This document shows, in pieces, positions 25,273-33,688 of a DNA stretch of 64,000 nucleotides. The translations under genes and the position numbers were made by a program. The first letter of the stretch is position 1; each line of letters opens with the position of its first letter. Under the pieces are notes generated by a model. The model saw nothing but the letters and a program-made list of their open reading frames with translations. It searched no databases and was not told the origin of the DNA. Source of the DNA: CAZFVY01 sp964522665 (GTDB lineage: Bacteria; Verrucomicrobiota; Verrucomicrobiia; Limisphaerales; CAZFVY01); NCBI GenBank assembly GCA_964522665.1, contig CAZFVY010000006.1, positions 60,312-124,311 on the forward strand. The letters are read 5' to 3'.

Positions 25273-26334
25273 CTACGCGTCCGCGTGGCAATTGGCGAAA
25301 CCGGCGCGGATTTGCGCCTCGTCAAGCTCGCGACCGATGAACACCAACTGATTGAGGCGCGGTTCGCCCGCCCGCCACAACCGATCCGGCTGGGCCTCGA
25401 ACGTCATCTGGACGCCCTGGAATACGATCCGCTTGCTCTGGCCCCGCACGTTCAGGATGCCCTTGGCCCGATAAATATCCGGCCCGATCGTACTGAGCAA
25501 CTCGCCCAGCCACGCTTCCGTCTTTTGCAAATCTAACGGGTGATCGTCGGTCAGGCAAATCGAGCCAACTCGCTCGTCGTGATGATGGTGGTGCGGCTCC
25601 TCGTGGCCATGTTCCGCGTCCGACTCGTCGTGGTGATCGTCGTCGTGGTCGTGCTCGTGCTCGTGAGCTTCCGCCTCCGCCGCGTGATCGACGGGAACGA
25701 CATTTTCCATCGTGAACGACGGACCGAGACCGCGCGCCTGCAGATTGAAAATCTTCGCCGGCTCGATTTGTGAGCGAAGGGTGTGATGAATCCGGGCCAG
25801 TGGATTGATCCGGCGGATACGGGCCTCGACGTGTTCGAGCGCGCTTGGGGTGACCAGGTCGGTCTTATTCAATAGCACCACGTCGGCGAAGGCGATTTGC
25901 GCGGAAGCCTCCGGCGCGTCGCCGAGTTCCTTCTCCAGATGTTTGGCGTCGGCGACCGTCACGATCGCGTCGAGGCGGAGCTTGTCGGCCAGTTCGGGGA
26001 CGGTGAACGTTTGGGCGACCGGACCAGGATCGGCCAAGCCGGTGGTCTCGATCAACACATAGTCGAAACGCTTCTGCTTCTTGAACAGCTCGCCCAGGCT
26101 GCGAATCAAGTCGCCGCGTACGCGGCAGCAAAGGCAGCCGTTGTTCAGTTCCAGAATCTCCTCGTCCGCGCCGACCACCAGCTGGTTGTCGATGCTCACG
26201 GCGCCGAACTCGTTGATAATGATCGCGCACCGATAACCATGCTTTTGGGTCAGCAGATGATTGAGGAGCGTGGTCTTGCCCGCGCCCAAAAAACCGGTCA
26301 GGACGGTCACCGGAATAGGTTCCTTATGCTTCAT
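25273..26334 (-). CDS. COG0523 GTPase with His-rich loop (zinc chaperone-like)
   Basis: This CobW/ZNG1-family metallochaperone has Walker [13 protein letters not shown] (residues about 13-24), the GCLCC metal motif (C67, C69, C70), [13 protein letters not shown] and the NKTD base-recognition motif (about 156-159). A loop at about residues 224-253 is dense in His, Asp and Glu, as in zinc- or nickel-handling members. It is 353 residues, with the C-terminal CobW_C domain. It likely delivers zinc to a client protein (inference). The 50-base gap to the FmdB gene suggests one operon with pgl. No Zur-like box was recognised upstream. Confidence 0.92.
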   Translation of the reverse strand: MKHKEPIPVTVLTGFLGAGKTTLLNHLLTQKHGYRCAIIINEFGAVSIDNQLVVGADEEILELNNGCLCCRVRGDLIRSLGELFKKQKRFDYVLIETTGLADPGPVAQTFTVPELADKLRLDAIVTVADAKHLEKELGDAPEASAQIAFADVVLLNKTDLVTPSALEHVEARIRRINPLARIHHTLRSQIEPAKIFNLQARGLGPSFTMENVVPVDHAAEAEAHEHEHDHDDDHHDESDAEHGHEEPHHHHHDERVGSICLTDDHPLDLQKTEAWLGELLSTIGPDIYRAKGILNVRGQSKRIVFQGVQMTFEAQPDRLWRAGEPRLNQLVFIGRELDEAQIRAGFANCHADA

Positions 26335-26424
26335 AGTTCACTGCGCCTAACATGCACGGTGAGCCGTGTCGGGGCAACCTTTTCTCCGCATTGCATTTAG
26401 CCTGAAAAACGCTACGTTTCGGCC

Positions 26425-26895
26425 GTGGCCTTGCTCCGTATATTGGTCGATGGCTATAGCCTGTTGCACAATTGGCCCGAGTTGGCGCCGGAGGCCGCGC
26501 GCCATTCCGAGGCGGCCCGGGATGAGTTGATTTACCGCCTCACGCAGTACTCCGACGCCGTCGGCACTCCGATTACCGTGGTATTCGATGGCGCCAATTC
26601 CGCGCGCGGGCGCCGCGCTAAATCCTCGCCCACCGGCCTTGAGATTCTTTTTTCCAAGGCGGGGCAAACCGCCGATGAAGTGATCGAGCGGGCGGCCCAC
26701 CGGCTGAGCGCGTATGGCGAAGTCTTGGTGGTCACCGACGATTCCCTCGAGCGCGAGACCGTCTCCTCGGTCGGTGGGATGACCTCCAGTTGCTTCGGCT
26801 TCATTCAAACGGTCGAGTCCGTGATGACGGAACTCGACCGAGACATCAAACTCCGCAACCGCCGGGAGGGAACCAGCTTCCGGCGCTCGCGCTGA
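26425..26895 (+). CDS. NYN domain RNase, YacP/Rae1 family
   Basis: The start RILVDGYSLLH, then VVFDGANSARG, QTADEVIERAAH and VVTDDSLERETV give the four acidic positions of a PIN-like NYN nuclease (YacP/Rae1 group). Rae1 in Bacillus cuts mRNA in ribosome-dependent fashion; whether that holds here is unknown. The 156 residues end in an Arg-rich tail. The start is a GTG at 26425, 90 bases from the divergent COG0523 gene. The VWA-like gene follows 42 bases downstream. Confidence 0.85.
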   Translation: MALLRILVDGYSLLHNWPELAPEAARHSEAARDELIYRLTQYSDAVGTPITVVFDGANSARGRRAKSSPTGLEILFSKAGQTADEVIERAAHRLSAYGEVLVVTDDSLERETVSSVGGMTSSCFGFIQTVESVMTELDRDIKLRNRREGTSFRRSR

Positions 26896-26937
26896 GCCCG
26901 CCGCGATCTGAATTCATCACGGAACCTCACCGGACCG

Positions 26938-28356
26938 ATGCGTGGTCGATCTTTCATCGCGTCTTGCTCCGCGCTTTTGTGGGTGGCGCTTTTCGCCACC
27001 GTGATCGCCGCCGCGGCCACGGGCGACCCACGCCGAACCTGGCTGTTCGTCGTGGACGCCTCGTCGGCCATGGCGCGTTCGGCGCTGACGGCGCGCTACG
27101 CGGTTCACGATCTGATTCAAAGTGGCGCGGGCGGACAAATGGTTCGCGGCGATCAAATCGGGATTTGGGTCGTTCACGAGCGCGTCGAGACGGAGACGTT
27201 TGCGCCGCTGATTTGGGCGCCAGAGCTTAACGAAGCGTTGGCCAACCACGCGGCAAATTACTTGCGGCAAACCCGCTTCGAGCGGCGGTCCAATTTCGAT
27301 CGGGCCACCGCGGACGCGCTCCGCGCGGCGACGAACGCCGGGCCGTTCGTCGTCATCTTGATTTCCGACGGCGCGACGCCGCTGCGCGGCACGCCGTTTG
27401 ACCGCGCGATCAATCCGACTTATCACCAGCGCTACCGCGAAATGCGGCGCGCGGGAAAACCGTTCGTCACCACGCTGGTCGCGGAACGTGGCCAATTCGT
27501 GGCGTGGAGCGTGGACGACGCCCTCGCGACCGTCCATGTTCCGGTCGATCGTGCGGCCGCGGCGCTCGCGCTGGCTGCGAAGCCCGACGTTCCAACCCGA
27601 GGGGCGCAAACTGGCGGCCTGGCGCCGCCGGGCCTCGGCGCGAGCGCTCGCCCGGCGGAAACCAACTCGGTCGCGTCGTCCGCGCGTGTCGCCCAATCTG
27701 CGTCGCCCGTTGACGCTAACCCCGCGCCGATCGTTGCGGCCTCCACGAACTCGGCGCTCCGCGGACTTGATGTTCCTGCGTCGGCCGCGACGCTGTCGCC
27801 GCCGCGCGAAACGCAGCGACCGGCGGTCAGTTTGGGGCTGGCGTCGAGCCTCCGATTCACTATGGAGTCGAACGCTCCTCCGCTGGCGCCGGCGCGTCCG
27901 GTGGAAACCGTCGCCAACGTGGGAAACCCGCAGCTGGACCGGTCGGGCCGGTTCCCGGAGGCGTCGTTGCCGCCAAACGTTTCTCGCGACCGGGCTGGCG
28001 TCGCGGCCGAGGCGCCGGCGAAGCCAGAACCCGCGGGGAAGCCTGATCTTTCCAAGCCTGCTTCGAAGCCAGGGGCCAACTCACTGACGGCTGGCGACGG
28101 CGCCGCCTCCGCCCCAATTGCCGCCGCGACTGATCCATCTTCGCCGCCGCCAAGCGGCGCCGATTGGCATCGCCCGATCCCCAAAACGACCGCGACGCTG
28201 ATTCTGCCCACTTCCGCCGATGGCTCGAACTGGTTCGTGATTGCCGGGAGTTTGTTGCTCCTGACAGCGGTCGGTCTCGGTTTTGCCATTCGGCGAAGGC
28301 GTCGCTCCCGCTGGCGTCCGAGCGTGATTACCCAGTCGCTGGATCGTCCGAGATAG
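26938..28356 (+). CDS. VWA-like exported protein with long disordered linker
   Basis: A signal peptide (ALLWVALFATVIAAAATG) is followed by a VWA-like domain of about 190 residues beginning TWLFVVDASSAMARS. The MIDAS-like first motif is D40, S42 but alanine at 44, not the usual DXSXS. A later ISDGATPLRG fits the motif ISDG. Residues about 215-415 form an Ala/Pro/Ser-rich, low-complexity linker. A C-terminal helix (FVIAGSLLLLTAVGLGFAI) and an Arg-rich tail follow. Thus a periplasmic domain is tethered at its C-terminus. I do not recognise a specific function. Confidence 0.65.
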   Translation: MRGRSFIASCSALLWVALFATVIAAAATGDPRRTWLFVVDASSAMARSALTARYAVHDLIQSGAGGQMVRGDQIGIWVVHERVETETFAPLIWAPELNEALANHAANYLRQTRFERRSNFDRATADALRAATNAGPFVVILISDGATPLRGTPFDRAINPTYHQRYREMRRAGKPFVTTLVAERGQFVAWSVDDALATVHVPVDRAAAALALAAKPDVPTRGAQTGGLAPPGLGASARPAETNSVASSARVAQSASPVDANPAPIVAASTNSALRGLDVPASAATLSPPRETQRPAVSLGLASSLRFTMESNAPPLAPARPVETVANVGNPQLDRSGRFPEASLPPNVSRDRAGVAAEAPAKPEPAGKPDLSKPASKPGANSLTAGDGAASAPIAAATDPSSPPPSGADWHRPIPKTTATLILPTSADGSNWFVIAGSLLLLTAVGLGFAIRRRRRSRWRPSVITQSLDRPR

Positions 28357-28400
28357 TCTGGATTCCTTGGCGTCCCCTCGCGCCGGGCGATTGGACTTAG

Positions 28401-30014
28401 CTACGCGACCCGGAGCCAGACGGTTTTCAGATAGGCTGGTTCCTGGCGGTTGATGGGGAAATCGGGCGGCTGCGGAAAATAGTGCCCTTCCACCGCCCGG
28501 CGGCCGGCGGAATCGATGGCCGCGAGAATCTGATCGAGAAAGGACTGCGGCGCCCAACGCGCGGCGTTCGAGGAGGCGAACAGCACGCCGTGCGGTTTCA
28601 ACGCCGGCAGCGCGGCGGCCACGAGTTTCCCGAAGTCGCGTTCCGCCTGAAACGGGCCGCTCTCCTTCGAGCGTGAAAAGGTCGGGGGATCAAGGAGGAT
28701 GGCATCGTAAGACCGGCCCTTGCCGGCCAGTCGCCGCAACCAGACGAAGACGTCGCCGAAGATGAAATCGTGGCCGTCGGTCGAAAGCTCGTTCAACGCG
28801 AAATCCCGCCGCCCCCAGTCGAGGTATTTTTTCGACAAATCCAGGCTGGTCACCCGCGCGCCCGCCTTCGCCGCGCAGACGGAAAAGGCGCAAGTGTAGG
28901 CGAAAGCGTTGAGCAACTCGGGCGTTTGGGCCCCTGCTCGAAAGAGCGGCGTGTCCGCGCCGATGTGATTAGTGAGGAGGCGTCGCCGGTTATCCCGTTG
29001 ATCGAGAAACAGGCCGACCGAGGCGCCTTCCTTTAGATTGATGGCAAAACGCAGCCCATTCTCGAGGATGGTGAATTCGTCCGGCGCGGCCGTCCCCGCG
29101 CGCAACTGCGGTGAAGCCTGCGCCACGGCTTTCTCCCAAGGTCGCTCGGCGAGCGCCTTGTGATAGACGCCCGTGACGGGCCCGATCAACGCCGCGCGCT
29201 CGGCGCCGTTTTGCCGCCAACCGTCGAGGAGCGCCGTTTGGGTCGCGTTCGGCGCGGCTTCGCTTTGGGCGATCAAGTAGTCGCCGAAGCGGTCCACCTG
29301 CCAGCCGGGCCAGCCGTCCGGGACGCCGTGAATCAGGCGGAACGCTGTCGTTTCGTTCGGGTCGATCAACGCGGCCCGTAACGCCAGACCCGGGTCCGCT
29401 TCGAAATCAAACGGCGAAATGAAACGCAACTCCCGGCCGTCCGCGGGGTCTTGGAAGCAGAGTTCGCCCGCGTGCAGGCAGAGTCGGCGTCCCGCGGTCC
29501 CCCCATAAACCGAATCGCCGAGAATCGGAAAGCCGCGTTCCGCCGCGTGGACGCGGATTTGATGCGTGCGGCCGGTGACCGGCTCCGCTTCGACCAGGGT
29601 CTTGCCGCCCTCCGACTTCACCGCGCGGAACCTCGTTTCTGCGCGATCGCCGCCCGCGTGTATGGGGCGGCTAAGGTATTTTGCCCCGGCGCGGACGATG
29701 GCCGATTCGACAGTGAACGACCCCTCGGGTACCGGGCGATCGGTCAGCAGGAAGTATTTTTTATGCACGGTCCGCGCGCTGAATTGGCCGGTCAGCGAGC
29801 GATTGGCGAGCGGGGTTTTGCCGAACACCATCAACCCAGAGGTCTCTTTATCCAGTCGATGAATGCTCGCCAGTCGCGCCCAGCGTGGTTCCCGGTGGCG
29901 CAGCCAATCATAAATGCCTTCGCCGGCGTGCGGGTCGGGCGCGTGGGTGTTGAGACCGGCGGGCTTGTTCACCACCAGCAGGCGCGCGTCTTCGAAGAGG
30001 ACGCAGGGAATCAT
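28401..30014 (-). CDS. Fused RluA-type pseudouridine synthase and RlmI-type methyltransferase
   Basis: One frame of 537 residues joins two RNA-modifying enzymes. The N-terminal part (to about 215) is an RluA-like pseudouridine synthase, with catalytic D55 in IHRLDKETSG and later GRTHQIRVHAA and ILGDSVYGG. From about 230 it resembles RlmI/RlmK 23S rRNA cytosine methyltransferases: VDRFGDYLI, VGLFLDQRDNRR, LLNAFAYTCAFSV (SAM site) and LLDPPTFSRSK. I chose the ATG at 30014, since the extension above it begins with TTG and carries no motif. Substrate nucleotides cannot be read from sequence. Possibly both act on the same rRNA. Confidence 0.87.
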   Translation of the reverse strand: MIPCVLFEDARLLVVNKPAGLNTHAPDPHAGEGIYDWLRHREPRWARLASIHRLDKETSGLMVFGKTPLANRSLTGQFSARTVHKKYFLLTDRPVPEGSFTVESAIVRAGAKYLSRPIHAGGDRAETRFRAVKSEGGKTLVEAEPVTGRTHQIRVHAAERGFPILGDSVYGGTAGRRLCLHAGELCFQDPADGRELRFISPFDFEADPGLALRAALIDPNETTAFRLIHGVPDGWPGWQVDRFGDYLIAQSEAAPNATQTALLDGWRQNGAERAALIGPVTGVYHKALAERPWEKAVAQASPQLRAGTAAPDEFTILENGLRFAINLKEGASVGLFLDQRDNRRRLLTNHIGADTPLFRAGAQTPELLNAFAYTCAFSVCAAKAGARVTSLDLSKKYLDWGRRDFALNELSTDGHDFIFGDVFVWLRRLAGKGRSYDAILLDPPTFSRSKESGPFQAERDFGKLVAAALPALKPHGVLFASSNAARWAPQSFLDQILAAIDSAGRRAVEGHYFPQPPDFPINRQEPAYLKTVWLRVA

Positions 30015-30054
30015 CGATAATCGGGTCGTGCTTAGGTCGGGCAAAGAATGTGGT

Positions 30055-30726
30055 TCACCAGAAGCTCCAGGCGTCGCGGGTCAACACCCAGACGCCGAGC
30101 AGAAGGTTTGTGATCGCGTGCGCGGCCATGGCGTCGCCCAAGCGCGCCTTTTTCCACACTAAGAATTGAAAGACCAAACCGCAGAAAATGCCGGCGAGCC
30201 ACTGCGAGTGTTCAAATCCAAACATCAGCGACGTCACCACGAACGGAACCGGCCGGAATTGCCCGAGCGGGACCGACAAAAAATCCGCGTTGATGAGATA
30301 GCGATAGACGAACGAACGATAAAACACCTCTTCCAGCGGCGGCACAACCAGCGTGGAACCGACGAGGCGCGCGCCGACGACGAGCCACGCCACGCCCGAG
30401 GATTGTCCGAAAAAATGGAATGGATTCCACTCAGCATCGACCTTTCCCATTTTGGGATAAAACCCGTCGATCCCAATCCAAACGGCGAGCACGACCAGCC
30501 CGGCGGCGACGGCTTCCCAACTAACCCGCCAGCGCATTTCCGGGATAAATGGTCGTGACAGCCAGAGCAGCCCGGCGCCGATCACGGTCTTCGCCAGATA
30601 AATCCAGTAGGCCGACCCGGCTCCCAGCTTGCCTTGTCCAAACGTTAATCCCAGAAATACCAGGAAAGGCAATACCCTCGCCAACGCGGGCGACTTCTCA
30701 AATCGTTTGGTTAATAGCGCCACCAT
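30055..30726 (-). CDS. CPBP/CAAX-type intramembrane protease, exosortase-associated type
   Basis: The protein has about seven hydrophobic segments and the three CPBP motifs: EEVFYRSF, MFGFEHSQW and AAHAITN. These supply the glutamates and histidines of the catalytic site. The start ALLTKRFEKSPALARVLPFLVF and 223-residue size resemble the CAAX-protease-related proteins near exosortase loci. Its substrate is unknown. The GspB-like and ExeA-like genes follow in divergence-free order on the same strand, upstream of this gene, with a 68-base gap, so the three may be coexpressed. Confidence 0.82.
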   Translation of the reverse strand: MVALLTKRFEKSPALARVLPFLVFLGLTFGQGKLGAGSAYWIYLAKTVIGAGLLWLSRPFIPEMRWRVSWEAVAAGLVVLAVWIGIDGFYPKMGKVDAEWNPFHFFGQSSGVAWLVVGARLVGSTLVVPPLEEVFYRSFVYRYLINADFLSVPLGQFRPVPFVVTSLMFGFEHSQWLAGIFCGLVFQFLVWKKARLGDAMAAHAITNLLLGVWVLTRDAWSFW

Positions 30727-30794
30727 GCCGCCTTGTTTAACGGGCCGTCAGCGCGGGACCAGCCAGAATGCTCAAGTTGTTTTTTCGCGATGAC

Positions 30795-31535
30795 TTACTG
30801 CACATTCAGCGTCAGCGCTTTGGTCCGGCCGCCCAAGGTGAGCGTGACGGTTTGTTGATCGATCTTCGCCACGCGGACGCCCTCAATGATATCGCCAACG
30901 TAAACGGTTTCGCCGTCGATCATCGCCGACGGATTTTTCACCCGGTAATAGATCGCTTCGAGCTTCAGCGGAGGGAACTCGGCGGCGGTGGCCGGTCGTT
31001 CGGCTACTTTGGCCACGGGATTGGTCGAGGAAGCGATGGTTGGGTTTTGCGCGGCGGCGCCGTCCGGCGTCGGGCCGTTCGTGATCGTCGAGCGAGGCGT
31101 TTCGCCCGCCGGGGCCGTTGCAGACCCAGGCACGGCGGCGAGGGGCGGTGCGGCGTTCGTGGGCGCCACCGCGTCGAGTCCAGTCGGCTTTTCCGGGCTT
31201 GTCGCGGCTAAGCTCTCGTTTGTCCGAGCGGTCAATGTCGCGGCTAGGCGCCCGATCGCGTTGGAAGCGGACTGCGCTTTGGACAGCGCCACGGAGACGG
31301 GGCGAGCGGGCGCGGCATTGGTCGAGTTGGCGGCCGGACCGGCGGGCGTCACCCGCCACGCCCGCCAAAAGCACCAACCGGCCGCCACGACTACGACCGC
31401 CAGGAGCGCGGTCAACAGCCAGCCGGGCAGGGCGCGCTTCGCGCGCGGCGCCCCCACCGGCAGGAGCGGCGCGCCAGCCTCCGGCGGCTTGGGCGCCCGG
31501 CTCGCCCGCTTCAGGGCGTCATTGATCAAACTCAT
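30795..31535 (-). CDS. GspB-like membrane protein
   Basis: The N-terminal MSLINDALKRA sequence is the hallmark of GspB-like proteins of type II secretion. A helix follows (GWLLTALLAVVVVAAGWCFW), then an Ala/Thr-rich periplasmic linker. The C-terminal domain (about 185-246) reads LEAIYYRVKNPSAMIDGET and resembles the GspB/PilP-type beta fold. It overlaps the ExeA-like gene by four bases (ATGA) on the minus strand, as the ExeA-ExeB pair does. No other gsp genes are present, so the partner machine is uncertain. Confidence 0.78.
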   Translation of the reverse strand: MSLINDALKRASRAPKPPEAGAPLLPVGAPRAKRALPGWLLTALLAVVVVAAGWCFWRAWRVTPAGPAANSTNAAPARPVSVALSKAQSASNAIGRLAATLTARTNESLAATSPEKPTGLDAVAPTNAAPPLAAVPGSATAPAGETPRSTITNGPTPDGAAAQNPTIASSTNPVAKVAERPATAAEFPPLKLEAIYYRVKNPSAMIDGETVYVGDIIEGVRVAKIDQQTVTLTLGGRTKALTLNVQ

Positions 31536-32347
31536 GCGTCAATCGTGCCTTCCAATTCACGAATCGCCAATCCCACCATGCGAAAATCGATTTCCTCGCG
31601 TTGCTGGACGAATCCGGCCAGCAGGCACTTGTCGCAGACGGCGTTGACCAGCCGGGGAACGCCCTGGCTGTAATAATGAATGCGCCACATGGCGGCCGTC
31701 GTGAACCGCGGCGAGCCGTTGGCCCCGGAAACCTCGAGCCGATGCTGCACGTAAGGCCGCACTTCCGGCCGGGTCAGCGAACGCAGGTGGTAGCGCACCG
31801 TGATCCGCTGGCGGAGCTGGCGCAGTTGATGATCGTTCAGGCGGTCCCGCAATTCCGGCTGGCCCATCAAGATGATCTGCAGCAGCTTGCGGTCATCGGT
31901 TTCGAGATTCGATAGCAGGCGCACTTGCTCCAACAATTCGTTCGTCAAATCCTGCGCCTCGTCGATGATCAAGACCGCTTCCTTGCCCCGCTCGACCTGC
32001 CCGAGGAGGAATTGGTTCAACTCGGCGACCGTCTCCAACCGGTCCAGGCCTTTGACGCTCAACCCGAATTCCATCGCGATCGCCTTCAGCAGTTGCTCGG
32101 CGTCCAGCGCCGGATTGAGGATGAGCGCGGTGTCGTAGCGGTCGCCCAATTGCTCGAGCATTGCGCGGCAGAGCGTCGTCTTGCCGGCGCCAACCTCGCC
32201 GGTCAATTGGACGAACCCCTTGCGCTCGCGGATGCCGTAGAGGAGATGGTTTAACGCCTCCCGATGTTTGGCGCTGAAAAACAGAAACCGTGGATTCGGA
32301 GTCAGGTCAAATGGCGGCTCTTTCAGGCCATAGTATTCCAAATACAC
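31532..32347 (-). CDS. ExeA-like secretion ATPase
   Basis: The start MYLEYYGLKEPPFDLTPNP, Walker A TGEVGAGKTTLCRA and Walker B AVLIIDEAQDL, with the sensor region LLQIILMGQPELRDR, place this 271-residue AAA+ ATPase in the ExeA/PilQ-assembly group. It lacks the peptidoglycan-binding C-terminal extension of full ExeA, resembling instead the short versions found near exosortase and capsule loci. It is the upstream gene of the trio with the GspB-like and CPBP genes. Confidence 0.85.
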   Translation of the reverse strand: MYLEYYGLKEPPFDLTPNPRFLFFSAKHREALNHLLYGIRERKGFVQLTGEVGAGKTTLCRAMLEQLGDRYDTALILNPALDAEQLLKAIAMEFGLSVKGLDRLETVAELNQFLLGQVERGKEAVLIIDEAQDLTNELLEQVRLLSNLETDDRKLLQIILMGQPELRDRLNDHQLRQLRQRITVRYHLRSLTRPEVRPYVQHRLEVSGANGSPRFTTAAMWRIHYYSQGVPRLVNAVCDKCLLAGFVQQREEIDFRMVGLAIRELEGTIDA

Positions 32348-32461
32348 GCCAATTCCTTAGCGCAAAACGGACGTCAATCAAAGCAAACATTTGCTCGCAT
32401 CGCGGCTTGCTTTGACTCGGCCGATGGTGCATACGAATGGCCGAACCCACTGCTTGGTGAA

Positions 32462-33655
32462 ATGAACTCGAACTACTTCCGAATTGGGATTTTCCTCGGC
32501 GCCTTCGTTTGGTCTTTAACCGCGAATGAGACGGCGTTTGGGCAAATCATGCTTTCCGGCAATGAAAACAAGGTCGGCCTGGCGACAGGTAACCCGGTGC
32601 CATTGACGACGAACGTCGGGCCGGACAGCGTGTCGGTCCTCGACTTCTCGCATTTTCCGCCCTCGGTTTCGCACTTGATGGGGATCACGAACACTGTGGT
32701 GGGGCCGCCGTCGAACATCGCGATTAGTCCCGACGGGAGGCTCGCGCTCATCGCGAATTCATTGCGCGTGCTTTTTCCTGGGCGCACCAATTGGGCGCCC
32801 GAGACGCACGTGCATGTGCTTGACCTGACCGTGACGCCGCCGCAAATCATCGGGCGCGTCGAGACGGAGCTGCAGCCGTCGGGGCTTTCGTTCACGCCGG
32901 ATGGACGCTTCGCCTTGGTTGCGAATCGCGCCAGTGGAACCATTTCGGCGCTTGGGATCGACGGCAAATCGGTCAAACAGGTTGCGGTCGTTAAAGTCTG
33001 CGAGCCGGCGGAGAATGTTTCGGACGTGGCGATCAGCCCGGACGGAAAGCTCGCGCTGGCCAGCGTGCAGCGGGCGGGATACCTCGCCGTCTTGAAGATC
33101 GAGAACGGCCAGGTCTCGTTGACCGGGCGCAAGCTTTCGACCTACGGTCAACCGTATCGCTGCATCATTACCCCGGACGGTGAACTGGGGCTGACGGCCG
33201 GGCAAGGTTTCGGCAACGGGATCGATGTGGATGCGGACGCGATCACAGTGGTCGATTTGAAAGCCACGCCGATGCGCACGATCGATTTCGTCGCGATTGG
33301 CTCCGTGCCGGAGTCTATTGAGATCAGCCCGAACGGACAGTTGCTGGCGGCGGTGGTGATGGATGGCTCGAATCTGGCGGCGACCGATCCGAGGCATACG
33401 ACGAAGGGCACGCTCGTGATTCTGAAGCGGAAAGGGCGGACGTTTGTCGTGAGCCAGCGATTGCCGGTCGGCGCGGTGCCCGAAGGTGTGGCGTTCACGC
33501 CGGACGGGCGCTACCTCGTGGTCCAGTGCCACGAAGATCGGGAGTTGCGGCTGTTCGTCGTGCGACGCCAGCGGGTGCGTGACACCGGCGAACGAATCCA
33601 TCTGCCTGGCATGCCTTCATCGCTCCGGGCCGGGCCAGCTCTCCGACCCAAATGA
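32462..33655 (+). CDS. Exported YncE-like beta-propeller protein
   Basis: A signal peptide (RIGIFLGAFVWSLTANETAFG) is followed by seven-bladed propeller repeats with the pattern VAISPDGKLALAS, FTPDGRFALVA and EISPNGQLLAAV. The 397 residues fit the lactonase/YncE propeller family; the function is unknown. I chose the ATG at 32462, preceded by GGTGAA, rather than starts further up that would run into the opposite gene. It lies 33 bases before the Tat-signalled dehydratase gene and may be in the same operon, so a role near sugar-acid use is possible. Confidence 0.75.
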   Translation: MNSNYFRIGIFLGAFVWSLTANETAFGQIMLSGNENKVGLATGNPVPLTTNVGPDSVSVLDFSHFPPSVSHLMGITNTVVGPPSNIAISPDGRLALIANSLRVLFPGRTNWAPETHVHVLDLTVTPPQIIGRVETELQPSGLSFTPDGRFALVANRASGTISALGIDGKSVKQVAVVKVCEPAENVSDVAISPDGKLALASVQRAGYLAVLKIENGQVSLTGRKLSTYGQPYRCIITPDGELGLTAGQGFGNGIDVDADAITVVDLKATPMRTIDFVAIGSVPESIEISPNGQLLAAVVMDGSNLAATDPRHTTKGTLVILKRKGRTFVVSQRLPVGAVPEGVAFTPDGRYLVVQCHEDRELRLFVVRRQRVRDTGERIHLPGMPSSLRAGPALRPK

Positions 33656-33688
33656 GAATTCAGCCGGCTCGTTAATCTAAATGACGCC

